A model generated the notes under the pieces. The model was not told the DNA's origin. It did not search any database and was given only the letters and a program-made list of their open reading frames with translations. A stretch of DNA of 64,000 nucleotides from Rhizobium leucaenae USDA 9039. GTDB lineage: Bacteria > Pseudomonadota > Alphaproteobacteria > Rhizobiales > Rhizobiaceae. The DNA is taken from assembly GCF_000426285.1 (NCBI RefSeq), contig NZ_AUFB01000001.1, forward strand, positions 372,001 to 436,000, read 5' to 3'. The position numbers and the translations under genes were made by a program. Positions 51,833 through 61,078 of the stretch are shown here, piece by piece. How positions within the stretch are numbered: the first letter of the stretch is position 1; each line of letters starts with the position of its first letter.

Positions 51833-52501
51833 CTACCAGACGAATGGGATGAGCCGATAGCGCACGCGGGCCGCATAGGCTCGATAGCCGCTCAGCTCCG
51901 CGCTCAAAACACGCTCCTCATGCACCGCGCGCCAGGCAATTCCGAGGATGAATACGACAGAGAATGCAAATCCGAGCCGGGAGCCAAGCAATAGAGGAAC
52001 GCCGAGGAGGAAAAACAACGCGCTCGCATACATCGGGTGGCGGACGATAGCATAGGGGCCGGTGTCAATCACCTTCTGGTCCTGTTGAATCTTCACGACC
52101 GGCGCCGCGAAGGTATTTTCGCGAAATGTCCACCAGACGCCGAGCATGTAGATCACCACGCCGAGGCCGCCGAGCACCTGAAGCAATGGCGCCATCGCTC
52201 GGAAACCGGTACGGGCCGCGTCCCAGCTCATGAACCCTATCCAAACGAAGAAGGCCAAGATGAAAAACGTCAGCCACACGCGATCCCACGGCTTTTGATC
52301 GCGTTGCAGCGGTAAAGCCATACGCTCACGCAGAAGGCGCGGGCTGTATTTCGACAACCAAATGGTCATCGCCAAACCGCCGAGCGCAAAGATGATGATC
52401 AAAGCCCAGCCAACCGGAAAGGCCAATGTTCCAGCCGGCCACAGGATCAGGACGGCCATGAAGACCGACCAGGCGAGCAGTTGGATCAAGTAGATCGCCA
52501 C
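51833..52501 (-). CDS. Isoprenylcysteine/phospholipid methyltransferase-like membrane protein
   Basis: A 222-residue protein with five or so helices and the ICMT/PEMT signature near the C terminus: TGPYAIVRHPMYASALFFLLGVPLLLGS followed by RAVHEERVLSAELSGYRAYAARVRYRLIPF. Bacterial homologues are membrane methyltransferases of unclear substrate. It is divergent from the asnC-type gene with 259 bp between. Confidence 0.85.
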   Translation of the reverse strand: MAIYLIQLLAWSVFMAVLILWPAGTLAFPVGWALIIIFALGGLAMTIWLSKYSPRLLRERMALPLQRDQKPWDRVWLTFFILAFFVWIGFMSWDAARTGFRAMAPLLQVLGGLGVVIYMLGVWWTFRENTFAAPVVKIQQDQKVIDTGPYAIVRHPMYASALFFLLGVPLLLGSRLGFAFSVVFILGIAWRAVHEERVLSAELSGYRAYAARVRYRLIPFVW

Positions 52502-52760
52502 GACACACTCCTAAAAGCCCCGATGATATCTGGGTCGCACGAATTCGCGCTTGCGATTTCTTCCCATTTTGCGCTGCTTGACCGAAGAATAAAATCTATT
52601 TCACGTTGATATTGTTCCTCCCTGCATGCCTCACATCCTTCTCGCCGCATGCGCGATCCCCGATGCGGCCGCGAAGCCCAATTCCCGAATATGCGCTTGT
52701 CAGCCCCCGCCTCCAATGTCATTGGTCGAACAATCAGCTCATTCACACGCAGTTCTGCAC

Positions 52761-53255
52761 ATGAAACTTGATGCAATCGATTTGCGCATTTTGGATGCCA
52801 TTCAACGTGATGGCCGCATCACCAAACTCGCGCTCGCCGAAAAGGTAGGACTTTCGCCGACGCCATGCTGGCTTCGTCTGCGCAAGCTCGAGAAGGCCGG
52901 GATTATTGCCGGTTATCATGCCCATCTGGCACCGCGCCGGCTCGCGGCGGTTGCAAGCGTCATGGTCGAGCTCACACTCGCCAACCATCGCCAGAGCGAC
53001 TTCGAGCGCTTCGAGCGGGCAATCTCTTCCATCCCCGAAATCATCGCCTGCTGGTCCGTCGGCGGCGGCGTCGACTATATTCTGAAGATCATGACACCCA
53101 CCATCGACGCCTATCAGCGCCTGATCGACGGCCTTCTGGATCGCGACCTCGGCATCGAGCGTTATTTTACTTACATCGTGACAAAGACCGTGAAGGAAGA
53201 AACCGTGCTTCCAATCGCCAATCTCCTTTCAGCAGAGCCTCAGGGCAACCAATAG
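52761..53255 (+). CDS. Lrp/AsnC family regulator of ectoine catabolism
   Basis: A 164-residue Lrp/AsnC protein: helix-turn-helix MKLDAIDLRILDAIQRDGRI, LALAEKVGLSPTPCWLRLRKLEKAGII, then the RAM ligand domain (ASVMVELTLANHRQSDFERFE to IERYFTYIVTKTVKEE). It lies 120 bp ahead of the dehydrogenase and aminotransferase genes. Lrp-type regulators (AsnC, DoeX) recur in ectoine catabolic clusters and respond to diaminobutyrate intermediates. ATG at 52761 is the family start; an ATG at 52716 is in frame. Confidence 0.9.
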   Translation: MKLDAIDLRILDAIQRDGRITKLALAEKVGLSPTPCWLRLRKLEKAGIIAGYHAHLAPRRLAAVASVMVELTLANHRQSDFERFERAISSIPEIIACWSVGGGVDYILKIMTPTIDAYQRLIDGLLDRDLGIERYFTYIVTKTVKEETVLPIANLLSAEPQGNQ

Positions 53256-53375
53256 AGACTCTCTCTACGGCCGCCTTTCTCTTTAGGCCCTTTCTCTCTT
53301 TCAGCCATGACCAATGGATAATGTCTCGCGGCGTTCCGTGAGAGCATTGCGGCACCTGGAAAGAGAGGTTTGCCG

Positions 53376-54872
53376 ATGACTGCAGTGCGCGCCCGCCCCG
53401 CCTATCACGAAGCCCTGTCACGACTGAACGACCGGCATCTGCTGCGGGATCTCGCCTATATCGGCGGTCGCTGGGTCGCCGCCAAGAACGGCGAGAGCCT
53501 CAACGTCGCCGATCCCGCCTCCGATACCACACTCGCCTGGGTTTCCAGCCTCGGCAGGGATGAGACGTTCGAGGCGATCGACGCTGCGGCGGATGCCTTT
53601 TCAGCCTGGCGCTCGCTCCTGCCGCAGCAGCGCGCATCGATCCTGCGCAAGTGGTACGAACTCATGCTCGCTGCCAAGGAGGATCTGGCGCTGATCATGA
53701 CGCTCGAACAGGGCAAGCCGCTCGCCGAATCCCGCGGCGAGATCGATTACGCCGCCGGCTTCATCGAATGGTATGCGGAGGAAGCCAAGCGGATCAACGC
53801 CGAGAGCGTCACCAGCCATCTGCCGGACACCGAAATGATCGTGCGGCGGGAGGCATTGGGTGTCGTGGGGATTGTCACGCCCTGGAACTTTCCCTCCGCG
53901 ATGCTCACGCGCAAGGCGGCTGCAGCCCTTGCCGCCGGATGCACCGTCGTTGCCCATCCATCATCGGAAACGCCGCTGTCCGCGCTGGCCCTTGCCGAAC
54001 TCGGAGAGCGTGCCGGCCTCCCCGCCGGCGTCTTCAACGTCGTCACCGGGGATGCCGCTACGATCGTCGGCGCTCTCTGCGAGGATGCCCGGGTGCGTGC
54101 CTTGAGCTTTACCGGCTCGACCGGCATCGGCAGACTGATTGCAGGCCAATGCGCTCCGACCATGAAACGGCTGGTGATGGAACTCGGCGGCCATGCGCCG
54201 CTGATCATCTTTGACGACGCCGACCTCGATCGCGCCGTCGATATCGCCATTAATGCCAAATTTGCGACGTCCGGCCAGGATTGCCTGGCCGCCAACCGCA
54301 TCTTCGTGCAGCGGTCGATCATGGAGCCTTTCGTGGCGGCCTTTGCCAAACGGATAGCAGCTCTCAAGGTCGGCAATGGACTGACGGACGGTGTCGAGAT
54401 CGGCCCGCTGATGCACGAGCGGGCCCTGGCGAAAGTCGAGGAACATGTGGCCGATGCGCTGAAACGCGGCGCAAGGCTTGCTGTCGGCGGAAAGCGCCAT
54501 GCGGCAGGCCCGCTCTTCTTCGAACCGACACTGCTCATCGAGCCATCGCCCGATGCGCTGATCATGCATGAGGAGACATTCGGGCCGGTCGCTGCGGTGA
54601 CCTCATTCGATACCGAGGCCGAGGTCGTCGCTCGCGCCAACAATACCGAATATGGCCTCGTCGCCTATGTCGTGACGCAAAACGGCGCCCGGCAGATGCG
54701 CCTCGGCCGAGCACTGGATTACGGCATGGTGGCAATCAACCGCGTGAAGATCACCGGCGGACCGGTTCCCTTCGGCGGCTGGAAGCAATCCGGTCTCGGC
54801 CGGGAAGGCTCGCGCCACGGCATCGAGGCCTTCACCGAGCTCAAATATCTCTGCATCGACACGGCTGCCTGA
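53376..54872 (+). CDS. NAD(P)-dependent aldehyde dehydrogenase of ectoine degradation (Ssd/DoeC-like)
   Basis: A 498-residue aldehyde dehydrogenase of the succinate-semialdehyde dehydrogenase class. Catalytic E269 (VMELGGHAP) and C303 (SGQDCLAANR) are present. In ectoine catabolism the enzyme (Ssd, DoeC) oxidises aspartate semialdehyde to aspartate. The cofactor region reads VVAHPSSETP with H194 where most family members have lysine, which may alter NAD versus NADP preference. ATG at 53376 follows GAGAGG at 7 nt; the TTG two codons upstream is less likely. Next gene is 33 bp downstream. Confidence 0.88.
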   Translation: MTAVRARPAYHEALSRLNDRHLLRDLAYIGGRWVAAKNGESLNVADPASDTTLAWVSSLGRDETFEAIDAAADAFSAWRSLLPQQRASILRKWYELMLAAKEDLALIMTLEQGKPLAESRGEIDYAAGFIEWYAEEAKRINAESVTSHLPDTEMIVRREALGVVGIVTPWNFPSAMLTRKAAAALAAGCTVVAHPSSETPLSALALAELGERAGLPAGVFNVVTGDAATIVGALCEDARVRALSFTGSTGIGRLIAGQCAPTMKRLVMELGGHAPLIIFDDADLDRAVDIAINAKFATSGQDCLAANRIFVQRSIMEPFVAAFAKRIAALKVGNGLTDGVEIGPLMHERALAKVEEHVADALKRGARLAVGGKRHAAGPLFFEPTLLIEPSPDALIMHEETFGPVAAVTSFDTEAEVVARANNTEYGLVAYVVTQNGARQMRLGRALDYGMVAINRVKITGGPVPFGGWKQSGLGREGSRHGIEAFTELKYLCIDTAA

Positions 54873-54905
54873 CGCGCCACCCACTCTCAGCACAAGGAAA
54901 TTATC

Positions 54906-56285
54906 ATGTTGGACAAGCGGAACGAACTGAATGCGTGGGACAGGGATCACTTCTTTCATCCCTCGACCCATATGGGAATGCATGCGCGTGGCGAAACGCC
55001 GACCCGCGTCATTGGCGGCGGCGAAGGCGTGTACATTACCGACACCAGCGGCAAGAAGAGCCTCGATGCCTTTGCCGGCCTCTACTGCGTCAATGTCGGC
55101 TATGGCCGGCAGAAAATCGCCGATGCCATCGCCGAACAGGCGAAGAACCTCGCCTATTATCACGCCTATGTCGGGCACGGCACGGAAGCGTCGATCACCC
55201 TTTCCAAGATGATCATCGACCGGGCGCCGAAAGGTATGAGCCGCGTCTATTACGGCCTTTCCGGCTCCGACGCCAACGAGACGAACATCAAGCTTATCTG
55301 GTACTACAACAACATCCTCGGCCGGCCGGAAAAGAAAAAGATCATTTCGCGCTGGCGCGGTTATCATGGATCAGGGGTCATGACCGGCAGCCTTACCGGC
55401 CTCGAACTCTTCCATAAGGCTTTCGACCTGCCGCGCGAACCGATCCTTCATACGGAAACACCCTATTTCTTCCGCCGCCCCGATCGGTCGATGGATGAGG
55501 AACAATTCGCCCAATATTGTGCGGACAAGCTGGAGGAGATGATTCTCGCCGAAGGCCCGGAAACGGTCGCCGCCTTCATCGGCGAGCCGATCCTCGGCAC
55601 CGGCGGCATCGTTCCGCCGCCGAAGACCTATTGGCAGAAGATCCAGGCCGTGCTCGACAAGTACGATGTCCTTCTCGTCGCCGACGAGGTCGTCACCGGT
55701 TTCGGCCGGCTCGGAACGATGTTCGGCTCGGATCACTACGGTATGAAGCCGGATCTGATCACCATCGCCAAAGGCTTGACGTCGGCCTATACACCGCTGT
55801 CCGGCAGCATCGTCTCCGACAAGATGTGGCAAGTGCTGGTACAGGGTTCCGATCAGCTTGGCGCCATCGGCCATGGCTGGACCTATTCCGCACACCCGAT
55901 CTGTGCGGCTGCCGGCATCGCCAATCTCGAATTGATCGATGAACTCGGCATCGTCGAAAACGCCGGTTTGACGGGTGCCTATTTCCGGTCGGAGCTTGCC
56001 AAGGCTGTCGGCGATCACAAGCATGTCGGCGAGGTCCGTGGCGACGGGCTCATGGCGGCGGTCGAATTCGTCGAAGATAGGGACGACCGCAGGTTTTTCG
56101 ATCCGTCGAAGAAGATCGGCCCGCAAGTGGCGTCGGCTCTGCTCGAGCGCGGCGTGATCGGCCGCGCCATGCCACAGGGAGATATCCTCGGCTTCGCGCC
56201 GCCCCTGTGCCTGACGCGCGACGAAGCGGATATCGTCGTCAAAGCCGCTGCGGACGCGATCAAAAGCGTATTTTCAAATCTCTGA
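54906..56285 (+). CDS. Class III aminotransferase of ectoine degradation (Atf/DoeD-like)
   Basis: A 459-residue class III PLP aminotransferase. The lysine is K289 in LITIAKGLTSAYTPLSG, the cofactor aspartate lies in LLVADEVVTGFGRLG, and YYGLSGSDANETNIKLIWYY marks the omega-aminotransferase group. In ectoine catabolism this enzyme (Atf, DoeD) converts L-2,4-diaminobutyrate to aspartate semialdehyde, the substrate of the preceding dehydrogenase. A GABA or beta-alanine transaminase is the alternative; the neighbours favour the ectoine role. Confidence 0.88.
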   Translation: MLDKRNELNAWDRDHFFHPSTHMGMHARGETPTRVIGGGEGVYITDTSGKKSLDAFAGLYCVNVGYGRQKIADAIAEQAKNLAYYHAYVGHGTEASITLSKMIIDRAPKGMSRVYYGLSGSDANETNIKLIWYYNNILGRPEKKKIISRWRGYHGSGVMTGSLTGLELFHKAFDLPREPILHTETPYFFRRPDRSMDEEQFAQYCADKLEEMILAEGPETVAAFIGEPILGTGGIVPPPKTYWQKIQAVLDKYDVLLVADEVVTGFGRLGTMFGSDHYGMKPDLITIAKGLTSAYTPLSGSIVSDKMWQVLVQGSDQLGAIGHGWTYSAHPICAAAGIANLELIDELGIVENAGLTGAYFRSELAKAVGDHKHVGEVRGDGLMAAVEFVEDRDDRRFFDPSKKIGPQVASALLERGVIGRAMPQGDILGFAPPLCLTRDEADIVVKAAADAIKSVFSNL

Positions 56286-56328
56286 CGCAGCGGCCTAGCG
56301 CCACTGGCCGGCGCAGACCCAGGCGAAC

Positions 56329-56362
56329 ACGCTCAGTCCGTTGTTGATAATGGACTGAGCGT
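56329..56362. promoter_or_regulatory. 11-bp inverted repeat before enuR
   Basis: ACGCTCAGTCC (56329-56339) and GGACTGAGCGT (56352-56362) form perfect arms around 12 bp, 43 bp after the aminotransferase stop and 72 bp before enuR. No T-run follows, so an operator is as likely as a terminator. Confidence 0.5.
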
Positions 56363-56433
56363 ATCGGCTTGGTCATCGCCATGCCGTATTGGATGGTGTA
56401 CATGGATATCCTGAAATTGTACCGGATCAATCC

Positions 56434-57864
56434 ATGCTTCGTCATGATTCAATAGGCCAGCACAACAATGTCTGGAAACCCGTCCTTCAGCACCGCAAGG
56501 GCGTGACCAAGCACAAGCTGCTCACCGATAAGATCATTTCCGATATCGATGATGGCATTCTGCCGGCGCACACGCGGATGCCGACGCATCGCGATTTAGC
56601 CCATGCGCTGGGGATTTCGGTGCAGACCGTGAGCATCAGCTACAAGGAGGCTGAACGGCGCGGCTATCTGCGCGGCGAAGTCGGCCGCGGCACCTTCGTC
56701 CGCAGCCGTGTCACCGAGCGCGCCGACAGTTTCATGCTCGATCGCGATCCGAGCGGCAGTGCCGACCTTTCCATTATTCGGGCCGTCTATACCGAAACGC
56801 ACGAGCGATCGGCGCGTGAGCTGATGCAGGCTCTCGCCGAAAGCGACAACAGCAGCTTCATGCGGCCATGCCGCCCGATCGCCGGCTTGGATGCGCATCG
56901 CGCTGCGGCGCGTTCCTGGCTGGCGCGCCTGTCCGTCAACACGGATCCTGATCGCATCCTGATTACGAACGGCGCCGCTCATGGCCTGTTCCTGGCGGTT
57001 GCGTCGGTGGTCCGGCCCGGCGAGGTCGTCCTGACCGAAAACCTGACCGATCACGGCATTATCGGCCTTGCAAACGTCTTGGGCTTCACGCTGCGCGGCC
57101 TTCCGACCGATCATGAAGGCATTTTGCCTGGCGCCTTCGAGACTGCCTGCGCAGTCGGCGATGTGTCGGCTCTAGTCATCGTTCCATCGCTCGGCAATCC
57201 TACGAGCCATGTCATGGGGGCGGCCCGGCGCCATGCCATTGCCGATATTGCACGTCGGCACGGCGTCTTCGTCATTGAGGATGAGGTGTATAAGCCGATG
57301 CTGCGGGATCCCCTTCCCTCCATGCCGGACCTGCTGCCCGAACTCGGCTTCTTCGTCACCAGCTTTACGAAATCGGTGATGACGGGCTTGCGCATCGGCT
57401 ATCTCGTCGTTCCGGCAAACTATTCCATCCGGGTCGCATCGATCCTGCGCGTCACGGGATGGAGCGCCACCAATGTCGTCGCGGAAATGGCCTCGCGTTG
57501 GGTTCTGGATGGCACCGCTGATGCGCTGATAGCCGTCCAGAGAAGCGAGGCCGAGGCGAGGCAGGCGATCGTATCCGAGGTGATGGGTCCCTTCGTTGCC
57601 GGCAGCCATCCCCTGTCGCTATGCGCGTGGCTTTCGGTGCCCGAGCGCTGGACGGAAGAGGGACTTGTCCGGGTTCTCGCTCGCAAGGGTGTCGCGGTCA
57701 CGCCGTCCGATCCGTTCATCGCTGGCGGGGAACGGCCGGTCGGGGGAATTCGCATCTGTCTTGGCGGTCGCCTGTCTCATTCGGCGCTTCGGTCCGCGTT
57801 GGAAACGGTCCGCGGCGCCTTCGAACAATTGCCACCGATTTTCGACGTGGGATCGATCGCTTAA
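56434..57864 (+). CDS. enuR: MocR-type regulator EnuR
   Basis: A 476-residue MocR/GntR regulator: a GntR winged helix (KLLTDKIISDIDDGILPAHT and THRDLAHALGISVQTVSISYKEAERRGYL) joined to an aminotransferase-like PLP domain with K313 in FVTSFTKSVMTGLRIGYLV and Asp/Tyr positions in VIEDEVYKPM. In ectoine users EnuR is a repressor released by N-acetyl-diaminobutyrate or diaminobutyrate bound to its PLP. The ATG at 56434 gives the normal N terminus; upstream TTG at 56389 is unlikely. It converges with ehuA, 43 bp away, instead of leading the importer as in other species. Confidence 0.88.
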   Translation: MLRHDSIGQHNNVWKPVLQHRKGVTKHKLLTDKIISDIDDGILPAHTRMPTHRDLAHALGISVQTVSISYKEAERRGYLRGEVGRGTFVRSRVTERADSFMLDRDPSGSADLSIIRAVYTETHERSARELMQALAESDNSSFMRPCRPIAGLDAHRAAARSWLARLSVNTDPDRILITNGAAHGLFLAVASVVRPGEVVLTENLTDHGIIGLANVLGFTLRGLPTDHEGILPGAFETACAVGDVSALVIVPSLGNPTSHVMGAARRHAIADIARRHGVFVIEDEVYKPMLRDPLPSMPDLLPELGFFVTSFTKSVMTGLRIGYLVVPANYSIRVASILRVTGWSATNVVAEMASRWVLDGTADALIAVQRSEAEARQAIVSEVMGPFVAGSHPLSLCAWLSVPERWTEEGLVRVLARKGVAVTPSDPFIAGGERPVGGIRICLGGRLSHSALRSALETVRGAFEQLPPIFDVGSIA

Positions 57865-57907
57865 GCAAAACGGATACTGGAATAGGTCGGCATCACGGTT
57901 CCTTTGA

Positions 57908-58672
57908 TCACAGGATTGAACGCAGAAACTCCTTGGTGCGGTCTTCCTTCGGGGTAGTGAAAATCTGTTCGGGCTTGCCCTCTTCGCAGATGCGGCCTTT
58001 GTCGAAGAAGCAGACGCGATCGGACACCTCGCGCGCGAACCGCATTTCGTGGGTGACCAGCAACATCGTCAAATCGTGCTCATGGGCAAGATCGCGGATG
58101 ACGCCGAGCACTTCGCCGACGAGCTGCGGATCGAGCGCGGAGGTCGGCTCGTCGAACAACAGGACCCGAGGGCGCATGGCAAGGGCCCTGGCTATGGCGA
58201 CGCGCTGCTGCTGGCCGCCGGAAAGCTGGCTCGGATAGTGATCCTTTTTCTCGGAAAGACCGACCATACGCAACAGCTCGATGGCGCGGGCCTCCGCTTC
58301 GGCTCGCCCCAATCCGAGCACGCGTGTCGGGGCCTCGACGATGTTGCGCAGCACGGTCATGTGGGGAAACAGATTGAAGCTCTGGAACACCATGCCGACA
58401 TGCGTGCGGATCTGGCGCAGATGCGCCTCACTGGCGCGGAATCGTCCCCTGCCGTTTTCCTGGTGATAGGACATGCCGGCAAGCTGCAATGTGCCTTCCT
58501 GGAAGGGTTCGAGCGTCATCAGGATGCGCAGCACCGTCGATTTGCCCGAGCCGGACGGGCCGATCAACGTCACCTTCTCGCCGGGTGCGACATCGAAACA
58601 GAAATCATCGAGCACGGTGAAATTGCCATAGCGCTTGGTGACGTCGTGAAAGCGGATCAGGGATTCGGTCAT
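57908..58672 (-). CDS. ehuA: Ectoine/hydroxyectoine ABC transporter ATP-binding protein EhuA
   Basis: A 254-residue GlnQ-type ATPase: Walker [16 protein letters not shown], signature [17 protein letters not shown], Walker [17 protein letters not shown]-loop [18 protein letters not shown] at 58672 overlaps the ehuD stop as ATGA and begins [11 protein letters not shown]; the longer frame to 58714 reads through ehuD. Last gene of the ectoine minus-strand operon; it energises the EhuBCD importer. Confidence 0.92.
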   Translation of the reverse strand: MTESLIRFHDVTKRYGNFTVLDDFCFDVAPGEKVTLIGPSGSGKSTVLRILMTLEPFQEGTLQLAGMSYHQENGRGRFRASEAHLRQIRTHVGMVFQSFNLFPHMTVLRNIVEAPTRVLGLGRAEAEARAIELLRMVGLSEKKDHYPSQLSGGQQQRVAIARALAMRPRVLLFDEPTSALDPQLVGEVLGVIRDLAHEHDLTMLLVTHEMRFAREVSDRVCFFDKGRICEEGKPEQIFTTPKEDRTKEFLRSIL

Positions 58673-59361
58673 CTCAAAGCAATTCCGTTTTTCGGCAGCG
58701 TCTTTTCGAGCCAATGAATGGCCGCCGAGCAGACGAGCGTGAGGATGAGAAAGATCAGGCCAACCAGAGACAGCGGCACCAGATATTCGAAGGTCCGATC
58801 GCCGATGAGGTTGGCCAGATTCAGCATGTCGACCACGGTAACGACAGACAGAACCGGCGTCTCCTTGAGCATGGAGACGAGATAATTGCCCATAGCCGGG
58901 ATAATGCGCGGGATCGCCTGCGGGATGATGATGTCGCGGTAGGTGAGGCCGCGTCCCAGATTAAGCGCCGTCGCTGCTTCCCATTGGCCGCGCGGCACGG
59001 CATCCAGGCCGCCGCGATAGACCTCCGACGTATAGGCCGAATATTGCAGGCCGAGCGCCAGCGCTCCCGTAAGAAAGGCCGGCAGGACGATCCCGTAGAT
59101 CGGCAGGACATAATAGAGGAAGAAGAGCTGGACGAGCAGCGGCGTGTCGCGCAGGAACTCGATGATAAAAGCCGTCGGCCAGGAGACCGCCACGAAGCGG
59201 CTGCGCCGCAACAGGGCGAACACCAGGCCAAGAACCAGGGCGATCGCAAATCCGGCAGCCGCCGCCTCCAGCGTCACGATCAATCCGATGCCGAGGATCG
59301 GCAGGATCGACAGCGCGAAGGAGAGTGTCGAGGACGTATCCCAGGTAAAGCCATACATCAT
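58669..59361 (-). CDS. ehuD: Ectoine/hydroxyectoine ABC transporter permease EhuD
   Basis: A 230-residue HisMQ-type permease with five helices; the coupling loop is [25 protein letters not shown]. It overlaps ehuC and ehuA by 4 bp each, showing tight translational coupling. With EhuC it makes the channel for ectoines. Assignment as EhuD rests on the surrounding eut genes. Confidence 0.9.
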   Translation of the reverse strand: MMYGFTWDTSSTLSFALSILPILGIGLIVTLEAAAAGFAIALVLGLVFALLRRSRFVAVSWPTAFIIEFLRDTPLLVQLFFLYYVLPIYGIVLPAFLTGALALGLQYSAYTSEVYRGGLDAVPRGQWEAATALNLGRGLTYRDIIIPQAIPRIIPAMGNYLVSMLKETPVLSVVTVVDMLNLANLIGDRTFEYLVPLSLVGLIFLILTLVCSAAIHWLEKTLPKNGIALR

Positions 59362-60023
59362 GCCGGCGCCCTCCCCGGAAAGGCGGCGCCCCGGCGAAGG
59401 ATCGTCTCAAGCCAGCGCATGAAGACGACGAGGATAAGCGCCATGATGAAGTATCCCATCAGCGTCAGCGAATAGATCCTGACGCTGTCCAAGGTGATGT
59501 TGCGCAATTGCTGCGCCTGAAAGGTCAGATCGCTGATCGAGATCAGCGACACCAGCGCCGTGTCCTTCAGGTTCTGGACGGCGAGATTGCCGAATGGCGG
59601 CATCATCTCCACTACGGCCTGAGGCAGCACGATATGAAAGAGTGTCTGTCCCTGCCCGAAGTTCAGGGCGCGCGCCGCCTCGTGCTGCGTATCGGGAACC
59701 GACTGCAGCGCGCCGCGCACCACCTCGGCACCATAGGCACCGATGTTCAGCGCCAGCCCGGCGATACCCGTCGTGATGGGATCGAAGGAGATACCGATCA
59801 GCGGCAGCGCATAATAGAGCCAGAAAAGCTGTACGAGGAGCGATGTGCCCCGGAAAATTTCGATATAAACCAGCGCGATCCAGGACAGCAGGCGTCCGCC
59901 GGCGAACCTCGCGAGACCTGCCGCGAAGGCAAAGAGCGCGCCGAGCAGCATCGATGCGACGGCGATGATCGCCGTCACCTCTGCGCCCTTCAGCAATGCC
60001 GGAAGATAATGCGTCCAGCTCAT
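59358..60023 (-). CDS. ehuC: Ectoine/hydroxyectoine ABC transporter permease EhuC
   Basis: A 221-residue HisMQ-type permease (AEVTAIIAVASMLLGALFAFAAG; coupling loop EAARALNFGQGQTLFHIVLPQA). The ATG at 60023 has GGAGG 10 nt upstream and gives the usual N terminus MSWTHYLP. It follows ehuB by 94 bp and overlaps ehuD. Confidence 0.9.
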   Translation of the reverse strand: MSWTHYLPALLKGAEVTAIIAVASMLLGALFAFAAGLARFAGGRLLSWIALVYIEIFRGTSLLVQLFWLYYALPLIGISFDPITTGIAGLALNIGAYGAEVVRGALQSVPDTQHEAARALNFGQGQTLFHIVLPQAVVEMMPPFGNLAVQNLKDTALVSLISISDLTFQAQQLRNITLDSVRIYSLTLMGYFIMALILVVFMRWLETILRRGAAFPGRAPA

Positions 60024-60117
60024 GCCCGGGTTACCTCCGTCCGCAAGATGCAAGGGGCTGATCGGCCCGATCCCTGCCCGCAGGCAAAGAGCAAGCCGAT
60101 CCCACTACCGGCCAGCC

Positions 60118-60975
60118 TCACTTGCCAGCGCACAGGTCTTCCGTGCTCTTGGTTCGCGCAGCTTCGACACTTTCGGCGCTAAGCCCGTAAGACATCAGGA
60201 TTTTCTTGTAGTCATCCGTCTTCTTGAAAGCGGTGAGCGCGGTATTGAAGGCCTGGTAGAGATCCTTGTCCTCGGGCCGGAAATCGAAACCACCATAGCT
60301 TCTTACCGACTTGCCCTTGATGACCGGATCGGTGAACGGCGCCGCCTGCTCGACATTCGTGCCACCCTGGACCAACTTGGCGACTGTCAGCTCCGTTGCC
60401 GCATAGGCATCGGCACGGCCGGTCTGGATGGTCGAGAGCGCGTCGGCATTAGCCTGGATCATGACGATCTGAGAGTCCGGAATGCCGAGGCCATGGAAGA
60501 AGTCGAGCTGATCGGCGCCCGATACGATCGCAACCTTGAGAGACGGATCCTTCTTGATGTCTTCATAGGAGTGCAGCTTCTTCGGATTGCCCTTCGGCAC
60601 CAGCAGGCCTTCGCCGTAACTTGAATTCGGCGTGGTGAACTGCACCTGCTTGCAGCGCTCCGGCAGGATGTTCTGCTCGGCGGCAACAAAATCGAAGCGC
60701 TTGGCCTTCAGGCCCGGAATTAACGAGCCGAACGGGGTAACCGTCCAATCGATTTCCTTTACGCCCATCGACTTCAGCACGGCCGCGGCGACATCTGGGC
60801 CGATACCCTTGGCGGCTCCGCTCTCGTCCATGTAGCTGTACGGAACCTCGTTGGCGCTGGCGCCGCGGATATAGCCATCCTTCTTGACCTGATCGAGGCT
60901 GGCCGCTTGGGCAGAGGCGGCCAGGCCGAGGGTCAGGCTCATGGCGGCGAGGCTGCGGTAAAAATTCGATCTCAT
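60118..60975 (-). CDS. ehuB: Ectoine/hydroxyectoine-binding protein EhuB
   Basis: A 285-residue periplasmic binding protein of family 3 with a signal peptide (MSLTLGLAASAQAASLDQVK). It shares the EhuB layout: IRGASANEVPYSYMDESG (aromatic ligand-cage region), VTPFGSLIPGLKAKRFDFVAAEQNILPERC, and the C-terminal KILMSYGLSAESVEAARTKS. In Sinorhizobium EhuB captures ectoine and 5-hydroxyectoine. GAGGAG lies 6 nt before the ATG. Strongest support for the ligand is the adjacent eutDE. Confidence 0.9.
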   Translation of the reverse strand: MRSNFYRSLAAMSLTLGLAASAQAASLDQVKKDGYIRGASANEVPYSYMDESGAAKGIGPDVAAAVLKSMGVKEIDWTVTPFGSLIPGLKAKRFDFVAAEQNILPERCKQVQFTTPNSSYGEGLLVPKGNPKKLHSYEDIKKDPSLKVAIVSGADQLDFFHGLGIPDSQIVMIQANADALSTIQTGRADAYAATELTVAKLVQGGTNVEQAAPFTDPVIKGKSVRSYGGFDFRPEDKDLYQAFNTALTAFKKTDDYKKILMSYGLSAESVEAARTKSTEDLCAGK

Positions 60976-61078
60976 GGTTCACTCCTCTGTGGTTGGATAC
61001 CGTCATCGGCTGTCCGGTTTTCCGGATCTTCACCGTGACGGGGGTTCAATCCGCGCCGCGTTGTCGCGGCGCGGCAAT

